From contig JAHJHT010000008.1 of assembly GCA_018823835.1 (NCBI GenBank), positions 308,668-372,667 on the forward strand: a stretch of DNA of 64,000 nt, in the 5' to 3' direction. Shown here one piece after another: positions 61,829 through 64,000 of the stretch (position 1 is the first letter of the stretch; the number at the start of each line of letters is the position of its first letter). The stretch comes from Alphaproteobacteria bacterium (GTDB taxonomy: Bacteria > Pseudomonadota > Alphaproteobacteria > Rhizobiales > Rhizobiaceae). A model generated the notes under the pieces. The model was not told the origin of the DNA. It made no database searches and saw nothing but the letters and a program-made list of their open reading frames with translations. A program made the position numbers and the translations under genes.

Positions 61829-63283
61829 TTAGCTCGTGGCCACCCGAATGACGCCCATCATGCCGGCCGCCTGATGTTCGAGGATGTGACAGTGGAACAT
61901 CCAGTCGCCAGGATTGTCCGCAACCAACGCGATCTCGACGATTTCTCGTGGCGCCATCAACACCGTATCCTGCCATTCGCGGTACCGGGTCGGTGCGCCG
62001 TTGCGCGAGATCACCCGGAATGAATGGCCATGGAGATGGATAGGGTGGTGCCAGGCCGTCATGTTCGTCATCCGGATTACGTGGCTCTCACCCTGAGCGA
62101 GAGTAAGGATCGGTTCCATCATATGACCCTGCGCCGCCACGCCGTTGATGAACCAGATGCCGCCGCCGTGCATCATGTCCATCATCGAGCCCATGGGATC
62201 GGAGGTCCCGCCGCCCATTTCCTGCATGACCATACCGCCCATCATCCCACCGTTGAACGCCACCTCATGCCTCGTCGCGGCGGCAACGTCGGGCTCGGCG
62301 AGCCGGTTGGCAGGAAGATCGAGCGGCCAATCGGGAACGGTCTCGCGTAACGGTTCTGGTGCGTAGACCATGTCGATCAAGCGGTAGTCTTGGCCTCGAT
62401 AGAAGCGGTCGGCTACCGTATTCCGGCTCCCTGCCGCGCCCGTCATGTCGATGATCAGATCAGCCCGCATGGCTGGCCCCAATACGACCGCACCATCCTC
62501 GGGCGCATGTGGTGTCACAGGCTGACCATCCAGCGCGACGACCTGTACTTGAAGGTCCGAGAAGTCCAGTCCGAAGATGCGTGCGTTCGCCGTATTGATC
62601 AGGCGAAGACGTATGCGCTCACCCTTGCGCACGACAAACTGGTCGGGAATGCTCCCATTGATTGTTACGGTATTGCCGATGCGCCCGGCGTGGGCCATGT
62701 CGTGGGGGTTGCCGAAATCGTCGCTGATGGCGCCGGTGCTGGTGAGGCGCCAATCGTCTAGAACCCAGGTCACATCACGATCAACACGCACCGGATCGGG
62801 CTCTTCGATGATGAGGGGTCCGTATAGTCCACGTCCCACCTGCTCAAAACTGCGCTGATGCGGATGATACCAGAAGGTACCGGCATCGACCGCGTCGAAC
62901 TCGTAGACAAAGGTCTCACCGGGCGCGATCGGCTTCTGCGTCAGGTCAGGCACACCATCCATTGCATGGGGCGTGCGCACGCCGTGCCAATGGACAGTCG
63001 TCTCTTCCGCCAATTCGTTCTTGACGGAGATTCTCAGCCTGTCGCCCTGTCGGACACGAATTTCCGGTCCCGGCACCGAACCGTTGAAAGTCCAGGCAGG
63101 GGTTTCCAACGGAGGCTTGGTGACGAGCCTTGCCGTTCCTGGCCCGGGTCGGAGGTCAAACAGCTTGACCTGATGCGCAGAAGCAAGCAGGTCCTTGTTC
63201 AGGAGCGTCGTTCCTGCTGCAGCCGCTGCGGCCGCAGCGAGAAATGAGCGGCGCGTTATGTGCCTTTTGCGCATTTGGGACAT
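61829..63283 (-). CDS. multicopper oxidase, Tat-exported (CueO/CopA-like)
   Basis: A 484-residue multicopper oxidase. The start MSQMRKRH is preferred because it precedes a twin-arginine signal (TRRSFLAAAAAAAAG) and follows a GGGAGGA site; a longer frame is discarded. All four copper-ligand clusters are present: HWHG near residue 97, YHPHQ, HPIHLHGH and HCHILEH near residue 465. A methionine-rich segment (GGMVMQEMGG, MGSMMDMMHGG) resembles the copper-binding insert of CueO. It probably oxidises Cu(I) in the periplasm and contributes to copper tolerance. No copper efflux ATPase or CueR is seen in the window. Confidence 0.93.
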   Translation of the reverse strand: MSQMRKRHITRRSFLAAAAAAAAGTTLLNKDLLASAHQVKLFDLRPGPGTARLVTKPPLETPAWTFNGSVPGPEIRVRQGDRLRISVKNELAEETTVHWHGVRTPHAMDGVPDLTQKPIAPGETFVYEFDAVDAGTFWYHPHQRSFEQVGRGLYGPLIIEEPDPVRVDRDVTWVLDDWRLTSTGAISDDFGNPHDMAHAGRIGNTVTINGSIPDQFVVRKGERIRLRLINTANARIFGLDFSDLQVQVVALDGQPVTPHAPEDGAVVLGPAMRADLIIDMTGAAGSRNTVADRFYRGQDYRLIDMVYAPEPLRETVPDWPLDLPANRLAEPDVAAATRHEVAFNGGMMGGMVMQEMGGGTSDPMGSMMDMMHGGGIWFINGVAAQGHMMEPILTLAQGESHVIRMTNMTAWHHPIHLHGHSFRVISRNGAPTRYREWQDTVLMAPREIVEIALVADNPGDWMFHCHILEHQAAGMMGVIRVATS

Positions 63284-63913
63284 GCTTGGACATCCTCCCT
63301 TCCGTGCTCCTGCAACTGCCAGCAGCTCCAGCCACCACGGGTAGGCCCTATTTGCCGACAATTGTGAGGAGAAGACAACTTCTACTCAAGGGCGATTGCC
63401 GGCATCCGACACTGGCCCTGCGCAATCGATGTCTCAGGCAGGCTTGGGCGGGTAGCCTGCAGCCTCCATGTCACCTGATCCTTTCCGCCCCGGCCGCAGT
63501 CCTTTCGGCGGAACGCTCCTGGCACCGATACTCGCGACCGGCGCCATGGCGCTTCCTCGGGCCGACTTGCAGATCGGAATCCCCGCGGCCAAACCGTACT
63601 TTCAGCTGCCCCCGCCGCCGCAATACCGTTTTCGCACGCATGCCTCTCGGGCCGCGGCGGCGCCTGCGGTTCAAGGCTCGTGGGGGAGGGGTAAGTCTCC
63701 ACGGGAACTCACGCCGTGCAGGAGGATCGCGGCCGGGCCGCCGCGCGCCGCGGAACGGCGACCAGGGCTCCTGACAGCCGGATTGCTTTGAAGCGCTCCT
63801 GTCCATCGCCTTCCGACATCACATTTTGGTGCGATTCCTCCCTCAGGGTGCCGGTTCGATTGACAAATTCCGCGAACAGTTGTCGAAGGCGATTGATGTT
63901 GAACGCTGGAAAC
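63284..63913. other. 630-bp stretch without a supported gene
   Basis: Upstream of the multicopper oxidase and of the rightmost exported protein. It is GC-rich and several frames stay open by chance on both strands, but none has a ribosome-binding site with recognisable domains or plausible amino-acid composition. It should contain the divergent promoters of its neighbours. No clear dyad or copper-regulator box was found. Confidence 0.5.
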
Positions 63914-64000
63914 ATGCGACTTTCAGGATCCGCGCAATGGCGCGTGGCGCTTGCGGTCGTCTTTTTTCTGGTCAGTTCGCTGCAGGGCACACTGTTTGCA
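63914..64000 (+). CDS. hypothetical exported protein, 3' end outside window
   Basis: The last 29 codons of the window open with ATG and read MRLSGSAQWR followed by a hydrophobic run (VALAVVFFLVSSL) that looks like a signal peptide or membrane anchor. A weak GGAA site lies 2-6 bases upstream. The context beside a multicopper oxidase suggests an exported metal- or stress-related protein, but nothing diagnostic is visible. Confidence 0.45.
   Translation, partial: MRLSGSAQWRVALAVVFFLVSSLQGTLFA

Noticed and set aside
63382..63806. Overlapping frames on both strands near the right edge
   Set aside because: Pro/Arg/Ala-rich translations in every frame, no start signals or domains; explained by high GC content.

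Overview
The window is GC-rich, densely packed bacterial DNA from an alphaproteobacterium, most likely a soil or root-associated member of the Hyphomicrobiales (Mesorhizobium/Phyllobacteriaceae or Rhizobiaceae type). The gene content supports this: five complete high-affinity uptake systems in 64 kb, De Ley-Doudoroff galactose genes, many SDR/GMC/FAD oxidoreductases, and operons whose genes overlap by 1 to 20 bases. No rRNA, tRNA, CRISPR array, prophage or insertion sequence was seen. It looks like an accessory catabolic region, chromosomal or megaplasmid-borne.

Layout. (1) 1-8.2 kb: an SDR oxidoreductase (cut by the window edge) and HyuB/HyuA-type cyclic-amide hydrolase subunits, divergent from a GntR/FCD regulator and a TRAP transporter. 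(2) 8.2-13.2 kb: recQ, then a galactose operon (sugar dehydrogenase SDR, dgoK, dgoA) flanked by decayed gene remnants, including a GH42 beta-galactosidase pseudogene. (3) 13.2-17.2 kb: a glutamine-synthetase-like ligase divergent from an N-formylglutamate-amidohydrolase-like enzyme, a cysteine hydrolase and a LysR regulator. (4) 17.3-24.6 kb: a sugar ABC transporter in which one permease is fused to an SMP-30/strictosidine-synthase-like beta-propeller; a second, degenerate-looking propeller and an AhpD-like protein follow. (5) 24.8-29.4 kb: a three-subunit molybdenum hydroxylase with its own MoaD-like carrier, and a TetR regulator. (6) 29.5-35.7 kb: a nucleoside hydrolase divergent from a 2OG-Fe(II) oxygenase, a FAD oxidase and a polar-amino-acid-type ABC transporter. 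(7) 35.7-47 kb: a nine-gene operon with ABC importer, SorC regulator, aldo/keto reductase, GlpD-like dehydrogenase, DhnA/LsrF-type aldolase, L-xylulose-kinase-like FGGY kinase and GMC oxidoreductase, behind a 33-bp dyad. (8) 47.3-50.5 kb: an exported CHAT protease overlapping an exported helical-repeat partner. (9) 50.6-59.4 kb: divergent operons joining a dipeptide-type ABC transporter with gamma-glutamyltransferase, NagB-type deaminase and a ROK regulator. (10) 59.6-64 kb: an accessory FtsH, a Tat-exported multicopper oxidase and the start of an exported protein, a stress/metal module.

The most notable observations are the permease/beta-propeller fusion, the nine-gene polyol/ketose operon with its symmetric operator, the CHAT/repeat-protein pair, the dedicated MoaD-like carrier of the molybdenum hydroxylase, the rotting galactosidase genes around dgoKA, and a window-wide pattern in which each of the five solute-binding-protein genes is followed within 30 bases by a GC-rich stem-loop. 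Functional assignments rest on motif recognition and context; no database search was run.
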